Shown piece after piece: positions 32,296 through 45,100 of a DNA stretch of 64,000 nucleotides. How positions within the stretch are numbered: the stretch's first letter is position 1; the number at the start of each line of letters is the position of its first letter. The notes beneath the pieces are model-generated. The model made no database searches. It was not told where the DNA came from and worked only from the letters and a program-made list of their open reading frames with translations. The DNA comes from Trebouxia sp. TZW2008 (Eukaryota; Chlorophyta; Trebouxiophyceae; Trebouxiales; Trebouxiaceae): positions 1 to 64,000 of the forward strand of contig BDIU01000161.1 in the NCBI GenBank assembly GCA_002118135.1, written 5' to 3'. Made by a program: the position numbers and the translations under genes.

Positions 32296-33583
32296 AAGAG
32301 AGGCATCACCAAGAGAGCCTGAGCATCTCATCTGGCGTTCAGCAGGCTGAGCATGACATGTCTGTTGATTTGCTATAGGCAAGCATTAGCTAGGTTGCTT
32401 GTACGAGGTGATCATCCTATGATGTCCCCTCATTCTGGCAGTCCACCTTTGTAGGCTTCATTGTAAAGGCACTGCTCGTGCCTGGCAATCATATTGCCAA
32501 CAAGAGGTTGTTTTCTTTCCGCATCTGCCACCTAACAGGCGCCTCAAGGCTTGAGCAAGAGCAGCATTAATGCTAGGTTATAGTATTGCATGTGTTGCCA
32601 AATTCCCAGCAAAGACAGTGAAGGGGTTATAATGATTATGTCCATTGCAACATTCTTTTGAGCCGTGATGTCACCTCCTTCCCACACTTTAGCTTCAGCT
32701 GACTCTAACGTTGTGCTAAAGTGCGGCAGCAAGTACAACGCTAGGCCACATCATCTGACCTCTTTTTATGGGAACAAAGAACTATGCAAAAAAGGCGCAA
32801 TGGTGTGTAAGACACTTCAATATACACACGTACAAACACTAACCATTGTATACATTAGCCTCAGGCACTCACAGTGCTTATACACATTTGCAAAACATCA
32901 AGTTTTGGCAGTGTTTGCTTGTGTACACACACAGTATTTCAATAACGTGTTCCTTTCTGAGTGAGACCATGAGTGTACACTCTACTTGTACGAAAGCTTA
33001 CAGACAGCATCAACCAACAGTGTGTTCTATACAGCTCACACATGGGCCTAAACTGTTCACTGCCAAATCCAGAAAGACCAGCCTGAACCACACATTAAAT
33101 GCTATCCCGGTGCCTTGTGTCTGCAGCCAGAACACAGACTGACAATTAGTACTAAGCAACACTGCTACCCTGCTGTCGATGACTGCTACAGAAATAGGAA
33201 AAGGTTGTATAGGGAGTCCTTAGCTGCAATGGCACCCTACCGATTCTAGTCATGCATGTGCTTGCATCAAGTCTGTGGCTTGACAATGGAGTGAAGATAA
33301 AGAACAATACTCACCTCCTTGCTGACTCGCATGAGAAGGTTGTACTCGAGTCGAGAAGCATGTCACGTGAGGGTAGTAAACGCACCGAAGATGAACCGAT
33401 TTTGCCGAGACTTCGTCTGCACTGCCGCTTGCATCTTATTCCGTCGAGCGCAAGCCTTTCCTAAGCGCGCACTGCCCGCGACACCTTTTGCTATAGATCA
33501 CTGAGCGCTGTGCTGTGCGAACAAAGCGTTGCCGTTTGCCTGTGGGCGAGACATGCACTGATCACCCCGCGCCTGGAAGCCTG
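32296..33583. other. unassigned stretch upstream of TEX261
   Basis: No supported exon was found in about 1.3 kb. Open frames are short and overlap. Minus-strand bases about 33310-33450 read as a short coding-like stretch with an in-frame stop before a gtgagta donor-like site, but nothing joins to it. The TEX261 promoter and 5' UTR should lie at the right end. Confidence 0.4.
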
Positions 33584-34921
33584 ATGCTAGGTGTTGCCAC
33601 AGTGATTGTGTACTCTGGCGGCTACTTGTTTCTTGTTTTCCTTTCTGTCTGCCTAGGTGAGACACAGCAGGGCTGTACTCGTCTTTACATATGTACGTAT
33701 TGGCGTGCAGTCTTTGAATTCCTACATTGATTTGTGACTCCTCTTGCAGCAACTGGGCTGTACTATCTGGCCGAGCTTGTTGAGGAGTACACCAAACTTG
33801 CCAAAAAAGTCATCACATACACCACGCAAGCGGTCCTGGTCCTGCACGCTTTGGTTCTGGTTGTGGACAGGCTACCTTTCAAATGTGTAACTCCTGGCGT
33901 AGCAGCTCATTTGTGCTATCTGGGACAGCTGCAAAAGTACCCTTTCATGCAGCTTTGGACACCAGTGACAGCAGGCAGCATAGGTCTGTGAGCATCCTTC
34001 CCATTGCATGCTATGCATGCCACCTCTTACATGATAATGCATGGCATGCAACAAGTGTAGGCTGGTGCATTGCGTGCATACGGTGATGCACGTCCTGACC
34101 ATGAAGAAAGAGCTGTTGCTTGCGCAGGCTTCTTCATCTTGAGCAACGTGTTGTGGCTGCTGCATTTCTGGCAGGACTCTTTCCACAGCCTGGAGTACAT
34201 CTTTGGCTTTCTGTTTGTCACAACCTGGATTGTACCCTTCAGCCTGTTCCTGTCTGTTGCTGCCAACGAAAGTGTCTTGCCTGGAGGCGCCAATGCTGGA
34301 ATGACCTTCAGCAGCAGCTCCAGCAACCTTGCAGGTACAGACCGTTTTTATGTTCTGTTTCATTGTGATGCTGCTCAGATAGCTCGATCAGTAGCATCAG
34401 CTTGAATGTCAACTTGCTGCACCGTGCACACTAAGCAGGATGCAATCTTGACAGCAAAATATGAGTAGTCATGTTCACAAATCTACCGGGTGTGGGCGTG
34501 CATCAGTATTGTTTTACATCTAGTGTTTACGCAGTGCCGACTTGTAGTCTCTTTGTAGCTTGCTGTCTTATTGCACAGTTGACCTTTCGGTCTGATTAGT
34601 AGCATCTGTAGCTTTAACCAGTCAACGCTCTCAATCTGCAACTTGAGGGACTGTCAACACAACCAGGGCTCATTGGTCGAATGTGATACATGTGCACTTG
34701 TACTGAGCACTTATACTATATACTTGTACGTGTTTGTGCTAAATGGGCAAAAAGTATGTGGTTGTCATCCAGGCTCTGATGCCAGAAGAAAACCTGGAAA
34801 GTCCAAAAACATTCTCCTTTATTGCTTTGGACTGCTGAAGCGGCAGAGGGATGAAGTCATACTGCCAGAGGTTAACAATTTGATGCCAGGCATGGTCAAG
34901 AGCCAGCAAAATCGATATTGA
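33584..34921 (+). CDS. TEX261: TEX261/SVP26 family ER-Golgi membrane protein
   Basis: Four exons give 220 residues: 33584-33656, 33750-33983, 34128-34334, 34773-34921. Family signatures include T-G-L-Y-Y-L-A-E-L-V-E-E-Y, V-A-A-H-L-C-Y-L, F-F-I-L-S-N-V-L-W-L-L-H-F-W and W-I-V-P-F-S-L-F-L-S-V-A-A-N-E-S-V-L-P. Several hydrophobic membrane segments are spread over the first 160 residues; the C-terminal tail is basic and probably cytosolic. In yeast SVP26 is an adaptor that helps load some Golgi membrane enzymes into COPII vesicles; animal TEX261 is its homologue. The length matches the family. The start ATG is the first one and puts a hydrophobic segment at the N terminus, as in homologues. Exon phases all match. 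Confidence 0.93.
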
Positions 34922-36198
34922 CACACAAGGCCAAATAGCGTCTGGTCACAGTGACATGTTTCATGTACTTGCACAGTTCTGCAGATTTTTAAGTCCTCTC
35001 TGCACTCATGTCTTTCCCTGTTGTTGCCAATAGATTGTCTGTTGCAGTGATCAGCATGTGAGATTTAATGCTGTCAATTTCAGCCTGATGCAGCTGTCAT
35101 GTGAGTGCGATGTCTTGCAGAAATTGCTGGTCCAGCATACATCTCATTGCGCAGGATGCACGCTGTGCTGGCTGCAGTTGGGGCATTTGTGCTCTGCTGT
35201 TGCATACAGCCTAGCTGTACCAAGTTGATAAGCTGCAAGTTCATTGCCAAAGATTTTTCCCTACTGTGAACTTCCAATTTTGGAAATGACATGACATTGT
35301 GCAACAGCAGTCAGCTGAGCGACGCATTGAATACTGCAGACACTAAAGTTTGCAGATACTGTACTGACATGAGCATTGATGATTACACTTTTTCTTTATG
35401 AACCGACACAGGTAGCCACTTGGTACCAGTAGCAAGCTCAATTGTGAATAAGGCTGCGCGCATCATTATTGAGGCACATTGAGGAACAGAGGCAATAAGA
35501 TACTAAATCAAACAAGGGACTGACGCATGCTAAAGGGCCTGATTGCACTGCTCAATCTTGTACACATAATTCCAAAAACAAGGCAAATCAAACAGCAAGC
35601 TACTACCACTGCCTATCTTCAATCTCGTACCAGGTCTTTGAAGCCAGGCACACTATATTTTTTTGTCAGTTGTCAGGCAGATTAACAGCAAATTGCTAGA
35701 TACAAATATATTTTGAGTCAAAATATGGCGCAGCTAAAGTAGGACACGTAATGACCCTAGCAGTTCTGCACATTTCACTTGTATAGTGTGAGGCTGACAC
35801 ACTGCATGACATCAAAGGATGATATTTGACTCAACTCAGCAGCACTTGAACCTGCACTTGAGCATTTTCAGTACCGGTACTGACTATACACAGCGTCCTG
35901 ATGCAGCCATAGTCAAACTGCAGTGTGCTGGCTTCTGCCAAGTGCTTCCCATCTTTCATTAGTTCCTATCTGTCTAGCATGAAATGGCTTTGTTGGTACA
36001 AGCTGTCACAGCTGTGAGAAATCTGGCCGAGCTAGAGGCAACAAACACAACACAGCTTTGCCCTTACTCTTCAGCCTCCTTACTGGCTGCTTGTCAGAGC
36101 TGTTGGAATCTGCTTCACCATCACAAATTGACTGCCCCACTGATGCTTTGTCAGAGCTCCTGCAATCTGGCAAGGCTGACTGTCACGCCAGACGTCTT
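34922..36198. other. convergent 3' flanks of TEX261 and LARP1
   Basis: The two genes end toward each other here. I see no exon chain. AT-richer patches occur near 35380-35400 and 35660-35730. Any UTRs of TEX261 and LARP1 would lie at the two ends. Confidence 0.45.
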
Positions 36199-39100
36199 TC
36201 ACCCTTGCACACTGATTTCCTCACTGCTGTTATTGGACTCAGGAAGCAGAGTTGCTGAGCTGTTGCTGCCGCTGGGAGAAAAGTTGGATGCCTGAGCTGA
36301 CAAGGCCTTTGACCCGCTTGCCTTGTCGCCTTGTAAGCTCTGTTTCAGCGCTGACTGGGGCAAGGAACCATTACTCTGAGGATGACTTGAATCTGCGCCT
36401 CTATTCTCCTGACCCTACGCCATGCTCACACTCTTTGGTGTCAAAATAATACTTATATCACGCAATTACAGCACCACAAGACTTGACGTCAGCATGATAT
36501 TTTGCTGACTTTGTACGAATCAAGCTGTGTGCAATGGCAGCACAGCATGTGCTGCAAGACTTCCAGACCATGCTTGGCTTTATCTGCAACTCTATGCATG
36601 CAACAATACAGGCAAGCTGCATGTATTGTAGGCAGCCACATGTAGAAAAGCAAGCCAGCAGGCCGGGACGACCTTGGAGATGGACCTTGGAGTTGGACGC
36701 TACTGGCTAGATGAGTCACAAAGAATGAGAAACGAGGTCAGCAGCTTACCGAGCTCTTGCCTTCTGCTCTGAAAGCCTCCAAAGTGCGATAGGGGCCTTC
36801 TAGAAGCTCCTTTAGCTGCAGTCGCACAAAAAGGACTCATTGCTTGCAGCTGAACAACACCAACAAGCAGTGAATCACCATACATAATACTCAATGCCCA
36901 ATACGTAATACTCAACACGTAGTATTTGAGAGTATGGATCACCAAGAAGCAGTGCAAACTACGTGATACGCAATACGCGGTGCCAATAAGAGATACCCAA
37001 TACGCAAGTATTTAAGAGTATCATTCACTGGAATGGAGAGTATGGTGATTCACTGCCAACAAGACAACACAGCAGCTGTGCCTTACTTGCGACACTGGAA
37101 CCACATGATGCAACTTGGACCCCAAAAGCTTTGTTGGGGGTGTAGTAGGAATGTACAGTAGTAACGGGCGCAAAAAAGGGCTAAAAAGTGGCCTCAACAG
37201 TGGAGATGTTGACAAGCAGATCATAAGCTCACAAGGTAGTGCCAGTCTCAGATCAGATCTTGGTTGAGAATAGTGTTTCTGCATTGGCTGAAGCCTCAGC
37301 ATTAGCATGGTTTTGCTGACATCACAGACTGTATGCACGATGGAGGAGCAAAATCCCTAGGCTTAACACACGCACATTGCACCAAGACGGGCAATCAGGA
37401 TCACACGGTGCCTCTAGCATTTGGCAAGCTCCCAGCATAGCATGATGGCGTTTGCTTGTTAGACACCCTGCTTGCTACATTTCTTGTTTTGTTTTGTGGA
37501 TAGCTGAGCATGCACCAAAAGGAGCAACTAACGATGGTTTCAAGAACAATGTCAGACCTTTGGATTAATGGCAAGGTTGCTGTCTTTTGGCAAGCCTGAA
37601 TACTGATGGAAGGCCCAGAACTTCTCCAGCGCATATAAGTGACCCTCCTGAAAATCCTGCAGAGGCATTTTCTAAGCATGGTGAAGATGCAGCAGGGCTG
37701 AGCATATACTGTGCAGAAATCACCTTGTCATGCTGTGCAGTGCAGAGACATGAGCCTTCAACAGTACTACAGAGGCATGTGCAGACCACATCTTGGCATG
37801 CTGTGCTATGGTATGGAGTTTAGACAGTGGATGTAAGAACCGCGGTAAACAAGTCAGCGCACTGATAGCAACAACCTGCCCTAATGGTTCTCAGTCTTGC
37901 TCTTGACGCAAATAAATCCAAAAGGCTCAAAGCAATTGCTAACCAGTTGGGAGTGTAGCGTCTTGCACAGCGAAAAGCGATGCACTTTCAGGTGTCAACA
38001 GGCAGTTTCACCACAGAAGTAAAGCACTATAGTTGCGCCTTGCAATGCCATGCAAAACTGCAACTGCAGGTCATACATGCAGCAGCAACTGCGACCAGCA
38101 CGGTGCTATGAAGAGAAGCAGCATGTAAGGATGTTGACAAAGCCATGAGTCATGAGCAGCTTGGCAAGCCCTTGCTCTGGTCAAAACAGCAATTGCTATA
38201 CCTGAAGAGTGCGCGTCTCAAATTCCTCATACACGTCCGGCCTGAAGTTCTTTTCCAAGCCATAGCTGAAAAACCTGCAATGCATTGAAGGGTCAGTAAT
38301 CTCATTACAAGGCACTGCATCATGACATCACATGCAATGATCTTGCAACAGGGTGGCCCCGGCCAACCCCCTCTCTGCATTCTGGCAATGTGCCGCAGAC
38401 ATGTCAGCAGCAATGCTCGCAAAGTCTTGCAGCAACAGGAGAACTCAAAGGCCTGCTTGATTCTGGTCGATTGTTCATCACGGCAAATCAACATACCACT
38501 CCTGATATACTGCAAGAGGTATGCAGCACTGCTGCAAGGACAAGATGAAACTCAGCAAGCTACTTGAGCCTTGCAGCAATGCTGTACAGTGGAGAACAGG
38601 AAGGCCACACCACCTGAATGAGCACTCCACGCAATGGTTGTTGTAGCCAGAGCATGCATCTTCTTGGGCATATCAATTGTTGCTTTCAATGCAATCAATC
38701 AGAGTGCATCTCATTCAGCATTACTGCAAGGTGAAGAGCAACGAAGGCATTGTCACCTGAATAAGCACTCCATGCCATAGTTGTAGCCTGCACGAGCATC
38801 TTCTTGGGCATAGCCAAGAAACTCCTGGTACATGCTGTGGTTGAAGGTGTCCCTCAGGAAGTAGCTCCAGAAGCGGTACAACCTGTTCATCTCGTCAGAC
38901 ACCCCAGGACCTGCACCCATCCCAGCCCTTACGAAACAATCTTGACAGGATTTGAAGAATTGCTGTGGCGTGCATTGCAAGCAATTGTGTTGACAGAAGT
39001 AGCATAATTGTGTGTGGTGAACAGGGTGCCAAGGCAATCAGAAAAGGACAGCATGGATTGTATACACAGAGTCTTGTCTTGTGATGTGGCTCAAGCAGCC

Positions 39101-42100
39101 TTAGAGCAGCCTTGGCTAAGCTAGTTGTCATACGTACCCAAAGATTGCATGCAAGTGTGAAATCTGAACCCTCCAGGTCATGCAACTAGAAAACTCAGGT
39201 GGCATGGACTGGGCGGGCAAAACGTACCATCATGCTTGCGCTTCTTCAGTCAGCAATGCCTATACTGCTCATAGGCCTCCTGCTGAAAGCTGTTCTGCTC
39301 CAGCAAAGGATCATTGACACAACACACAACGACAGCAGCAACGAATACCGGCAAGACATACAATGGCATTGGCGTCAGACACTGACAAGACATAGAAAGG
39401 CATGGCAGTAGACACTGACAAGAGATACGAAAAGCATGCTCACCAACATGCTTGCGCTCTTTCAGACAGCGGCGCCTGTATTGCTCATAGGCCTCCTGCT
39501 GGAAGCCATTCTGCTCCAGCAAGCGGTAGCTGGGGTGCTGCTTGCTGCTGGCTGAGGCTGCACTGCGTCCCATACTGCTGGCACCAGGAGAAGAAGACAG
39601 CACACCTGCACCGATGAAGTCAGTTAAGTGCAACAATAAAGGCAATTGGGTTGCACCGGTTGGGTCGACTGAGACTTTGCCATCATTCTGTGAGGTTGAC
39701 CCAATCAAAAAAATCGTCACAGAAGCGTCTGCCCATATAGTTGCCTTCAGCAAATGCACTATTTTGGGCAGATGATGTTGACCTGGTGCTGGCTGAGGCT
39801 GCACTGCGCCCATGCTGCTGGCACCAGGAGAAGAAGACGACACACCTGCACCGATCAAGTCAGCTGAGCCACTGCGACCATGCTGTAAGCTTATATGGGC
39901 AAATGAGCGACAAGTATCCAGCAGAAAGCTACAGAACTCAAGCTGAGTTGCTGGCTGCGAGAAATAGCACGCCTGCACCTACAAAGTTGGCTAAGTTACA
40001 TCAGTCACGTCATTTGGGCTGCTTTGGGCTGCTTGCTGGCCAACGCTGCACTGCGTACCATGCTGCAGGCTCCAGGAGAAGAAGACAGCACGCCTGCATT
40101 TACAAAGTCAGCTGACTTGCATCGGCCAATTGACCCACTTGGTGCAGCCAGATGAGCTGAGCCACTTCTTTGAAGCCAACTACAACACTTTCTCTAACAT
40201 GAGATAGACATGTGATGTGCTCTGAGGCATGCTGCTGGCCAATGGAGAAATCCAATTGGACGAGTACTGGCTACTCCAGACAGCAGAAAGACAAACAATA
40301 TGCAGAGGAACAGCTCGATTCAGATCAAAGCTTTTGCTACTTGAATGGCCCAGACATGACAAGGGAGGGTCCACAGCCACCGTACAGCATGGCGTTGGGT
40401 CCTGGTGTCAGCAGCAACAATAGCATGTACTGCAACAAGTGCGCTGTGCATGTGAATGCAAAGCAAGTCACAGTGTAAGTTGCCAATGGACCCTCTATCT
40501 TGCTGTGCACGAGATGCATTGGAACACCCATTGACAGCTTACGTCTGACTTGCTTGCGTTCATGCACCCAGCATACTAGTTAAAACACGATGGCATGCAC
40601 CCAGATTGAGAGGCCAATCTGCAAACGTGTTGTGGCCACAACAACATTCTCTGCCCTGCAGACACTTGGACTGCTTATCTCTCATTTGACAGCCAACGTG
40701 GACAATGTTTGCCATTGTATGCTAGATGCTTGAGAAAATTGGTATCATAGGAAATGCTAGGTGCCATTTGCCAGAGCAAACACCAGCTTGACCTCTCATG
40801 CAAACCATATTTGAGCCATGAAAGCAACAGCTAGGCCATTGAACCGTACACGCCAAGCAGCTATGCGTAGGGCACAGGTTACGTAGATTATGCAGCTGAG
40901 GTTGGCTTGATGTGCTTTCAGCACGCACCACAAAATCTCCTTTGATGCTGTTCAAAGCGCGACGTGATGATTCAGCTTGAAGCTGACAAACAGACAGCGA
41001 CACAGGCGTTATGCCAATATGTGCTGTGCGCCCATCAATGCTGTATGCAACCCATTGTTATGTATCATCAGCAGACCAGACTGTGTGTCATACAGACAAG
41101 ACCATGTATCATCAACAGACCAGACCGGACTGTAAATTTGATTGATTAATTGATTGATTGATTGATTGATCAATCGATCGCTTGCTGTATGGAGTTCTAA
41201 GAAGAGTCCTCAGCCCATCAGGTATGCCCCAAGCAGCCCAGCAGAGACAGAAAGTGTCAGTTGACCAAAGCCAGATCCTTCCTAAACTCCAACAAGAGGT
41301 TGTACATGCCCCTGCTCACGTTGCTGACGCAAAAGTGCTGATGCAATGTGGCAGATCCTTGAAAGAATCGCAGGAGCATCTTTGCAGACAGAGTAGGTTT
41401 GCCCGCTATTGAACGTTCCAATGTTTTCGGCCAATTTGCTCCAGTTTGCAGCAGGACTAGCTGTGTGATGGTTTCATTGACTGAGGCCAGTCATTTTGCT
41501 CCAGTTTGCAGCAGGACTAGCTGTGTAATGATGCCATTGACTGGGGCGAGAATCATTGATGGAGTCAAATTACTAGCGTCACTTCCTGTGGTGCCTGTCA
41601 AATGTCTGCATCAATCAAGCTGATTTGGGTTCCCACTGAGATGCGCAATGCATAAGGATATACCTGAAGTGGTGGCGTCTCTGTGGGATGCAAAGCTACT
41701 GCTGGTGCTGGTGGGGGAAGTGCCCATCAAGCCGTTGGGCGGGCTGCTGCCCAACAGCCATCCCACTGAGTTGCCAGGAGGGCTGCTGCCATGCAATGCT
41801 CCAGCATTCCTGCAAAAGATGGCAAGATCATTGTGGCGTTGCATAGGCATGAGCAATCACAGCTTTTCGATAGGGCACACATAGTGATGAGGCCTTGCTA
41901 GAAGGGGAAGTGCCCATCAAGCTGTTGGGCGGGCTGCTGCCTAACAGCCACCCCACTGAATTACCGAAGGGGCTGCTGCCATGCAATGCTCCAGCACTCC
42001 TGCAAGTTGCAACACAGACATCAAGGCATTGCTCAGACATGAGCAAAGCTACTTTTGCAATAAGGCACACATAATGATGCGATGATGCAGTGAGGCAAAA

Positions 42101-45100
42101 CGCCCATCAAGCCATGAAAAGGACTGCTGCCCAACAGCCACCCCACTGAGTTACCAGGGGGGCTGCTGCCATGCGACGCGCCAGCATTCCTGCCAAATCC
42201 AGTGCAAAATGTCTGTGTTGCAGAAACGCAGATTTAAGAATCAGATATACAAGGAGATGTAGGGACCACTGTTGCACTGGTACTTCTGAAAAGGACAACT
42301 TGATGAAAGGACAACTTTCTTGGGCACAGACGCCTGCTGGTGGTGGAAAATGCTGTACGTGTTGCAGCTGCTGAGCCCATGCAGCAAGTCAGGCTGGTGG
42401 CAAAAAGCAAGTAAACCAGCAGCTGTCTCGTTGGTGACACCAAAAGAAGTGGGCTGACTAGGTTCATGCAATCATGAGATCAAGTGGCTGAAAATACAAC
42501 ACCTACTGCAGCCCCTTGCTTCTGTGCTGTGGAGCAAGCTGGCATTTTACAACAAATGGTATGACATCACAAAGAGACGGACCTGTTGCGACCCCTTGAG
42601 CCCATGCTGCGGGGGAGGCTGGCAGGGTAGATCTGGGCTCCCTTGGGGGCCTTAGGGGGCCGCCGGCTGCCCTGACCCTTCTTATCCTGCAAACAGTCTA
42701 TTTTGAGAACAAAGATGTCGAGACAATGAACAAGCCTGCTATTACCCTGCTGATAGATTGGCCACACAAAGTCATGGCTTTCATCATCAAATTGCAAGTA
42801 AGGGTTGATGGTTTCCCCTCAAGCGCAGCATTCCAACACTTGTTGCATGACGCAGCTGCAAGCTGTCATCCAGCTCTGTGGTCATCCGCATGCAAGTGTA
42901 CAAGAAACTATGCCCAAGCTGACATATGCAGATGTGCTCACAGCACTCAGCTGCAAGCTGCTGTGGGACTCAAGATCAGACATGCTCTATGAGTGCTTGA
43001 GCTATCACAGGGACACCAAGATCCCATGGCTGGCTGACTGACGAGTCACGGTAGTCTGTGTCCTCTGATGGCTCAAGCACTTGCACAGCATGCCCAGTCT
43101 CACCTGAGGTGCTGGTGCACAGAACCACTGACTACAGCATACCGATAGAGGACCACACGCTTTCATCAGCTGTCATGAGCAGTACTCACTACAGCTTGAG
43201 GTCAAGGCAAAAGTAGATTGCATAAGGCTGTGACTGGATGCTGTACTTTGGTGGCTTGGAAAGAAAAGACTGCAACGTGGCTGTACTGAGTCACAGGCCA
43301 ACACAGATTGCATTGATCAGGAAGTCGAGAAGTGATCAATGCAAACTGTGTGTATTCTGTCCTTCTATAAATTCGCGCAAGTCAAGGCGACGCAAGGCAG
43401 CCTGGGATGAGATTGTGTTTGCCCTCCAAAACAGCAAAACTGCTCACATGCTTGATACTTGCTCAGATAGATTGCGCATCTTGTACAGTCTGCTGTCAAC
43501 AAGTGGTACATGCAGTGAAGTGCTGTGCCGTACCTGCTCAAAGTTGTGCACACTTGCATGAAGCAGTGCATGCAGACAAAAAGATGAGCACACCCCATCA
43601 AATAATTCAGCACACCTCGTCAAACTGGCGGAGACTTTCAGTGAGGGCTGAGCCAACATGCTGTCCATAATGAGACCTGCCATCCATGCCATTCTTGCGT
43701 GACGGCGTCAGCACAATCAGCTTGGCGAGGTCTCTGTCAGCCATCTCGGCATCATGCCTTGCAACAGCTTCTGCTGCTGACGCCTTGCGCTGATCCTGAT
43801 CCTGCATAGTCACAAATGGTGCTTGTAGCAGTTGTGAAGTACTCCACAAGAGAGTCGTCAATGTCCAACTTTTCTCTTCAAGAAGCCGTCAGTATAAGCA
43901 AAGCTGGCTCCTTGACGCAACTTGCTAGCCTGATAAGTGTCAAACAGCACTGCTTTGCTATGTTGCTGCAAGGCAGCATGTCGAACGATATTGTGTCGCA
44001 CCAGCTTGAGTGTGTAACGCACAACAAATGCATGAGTGAGCAAGCAGCGCTTCTTACTGCAACATGGAAACGGCCTGAAGGTGCATACCCAAAGCAACAC
44101 AGATGCATACAGGGAGCAAACACCCCTCCTGCCAGTGCATGTAGGTATCACTGCCGCAGTCGCTCACAGTGTATATTGATGGTGCTTACCTCATCCATCT
44201 CAAACACGTCCTCGTCATGCTCTTCTTCATGTGCATCAGCAAGCTTGCCGTGCTGCTCAGGCTGACCCCCCTGCGCAGCCCCCCCTGCCGGGCTGGGGCT
44301 GCTGCCAGGATGGCTTGCGCTGCGATCCTGCTTGCTATTGCTTGGCGTCGACGGCGCTGCGTCTGCCGCACCAGCTTCCTGTGTACCTGCTGCTGACTGA
44401 TCCCCTTTGTCACTGCTGGTCACAGCATCAGCCTGAGATACAGTTGCCTCATTGCTGGTGCCTTCACTGCTTTGAGCTTGAGAACTTTGAGCAGTCTCAG
44501 CTCCTGATGGGCCTCTGACTGAGTTGCCTGTGCTGGTCTGATCCATGTCAGCATTGGATGTGACTGATCCAGCAGCAGCAGCATCTGTGAGGCTGGTAGT
44601 TGCAGCGCCTTGCTGCTGTTGAGTGACTATGCGCATGATGTTGCTGCTGGTGTTGCCAGGCATGTGGGGCAGGGCATGTGCGGAAGCGTCCCGCTGCCCT
44701 TCAGGCAGAATCCATTGCTGGTAAGCCTGCCTTGGTCTGATGAACAGATTGTCCCCAGACAACTCCACTGTGGTTGAGTCAGCCAAGGCCTCCATGATCA
44801 TTGCCAAATCAGGCGTCAGCATCCTGACTCTGTTGAAGCTGGCAATGACGTGCAGTGCAATCCAGCCTTCACCGTTCATCTTGCTGCGCAAGAAGACGTC
44901 TTTCACCAGGTTTGCGATGCTGAAGTAGTACTCAATTTGCTGCCGGACCGCCAACAACAGCTGCTCCTGTGAGATGACGGGCAGCCCAGGTACTGCTGCT
45001 GGGATGCCGAATGCTGACGGTGGATAATACACAGAGGCCATTGGGTAATACACCTGCTGCTGAGTCATGCCCTGTGCTGGCATGCCCTGATACTGCTGTT

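Noticed and set aside
38614..38672. DM15 fragment as a second LARP1 gene or processed pseudogene
   Set aside because: It ends in a donor and intron-like sequence and lies directly beside its parent exon, so local duplication is simpler than retroposition.
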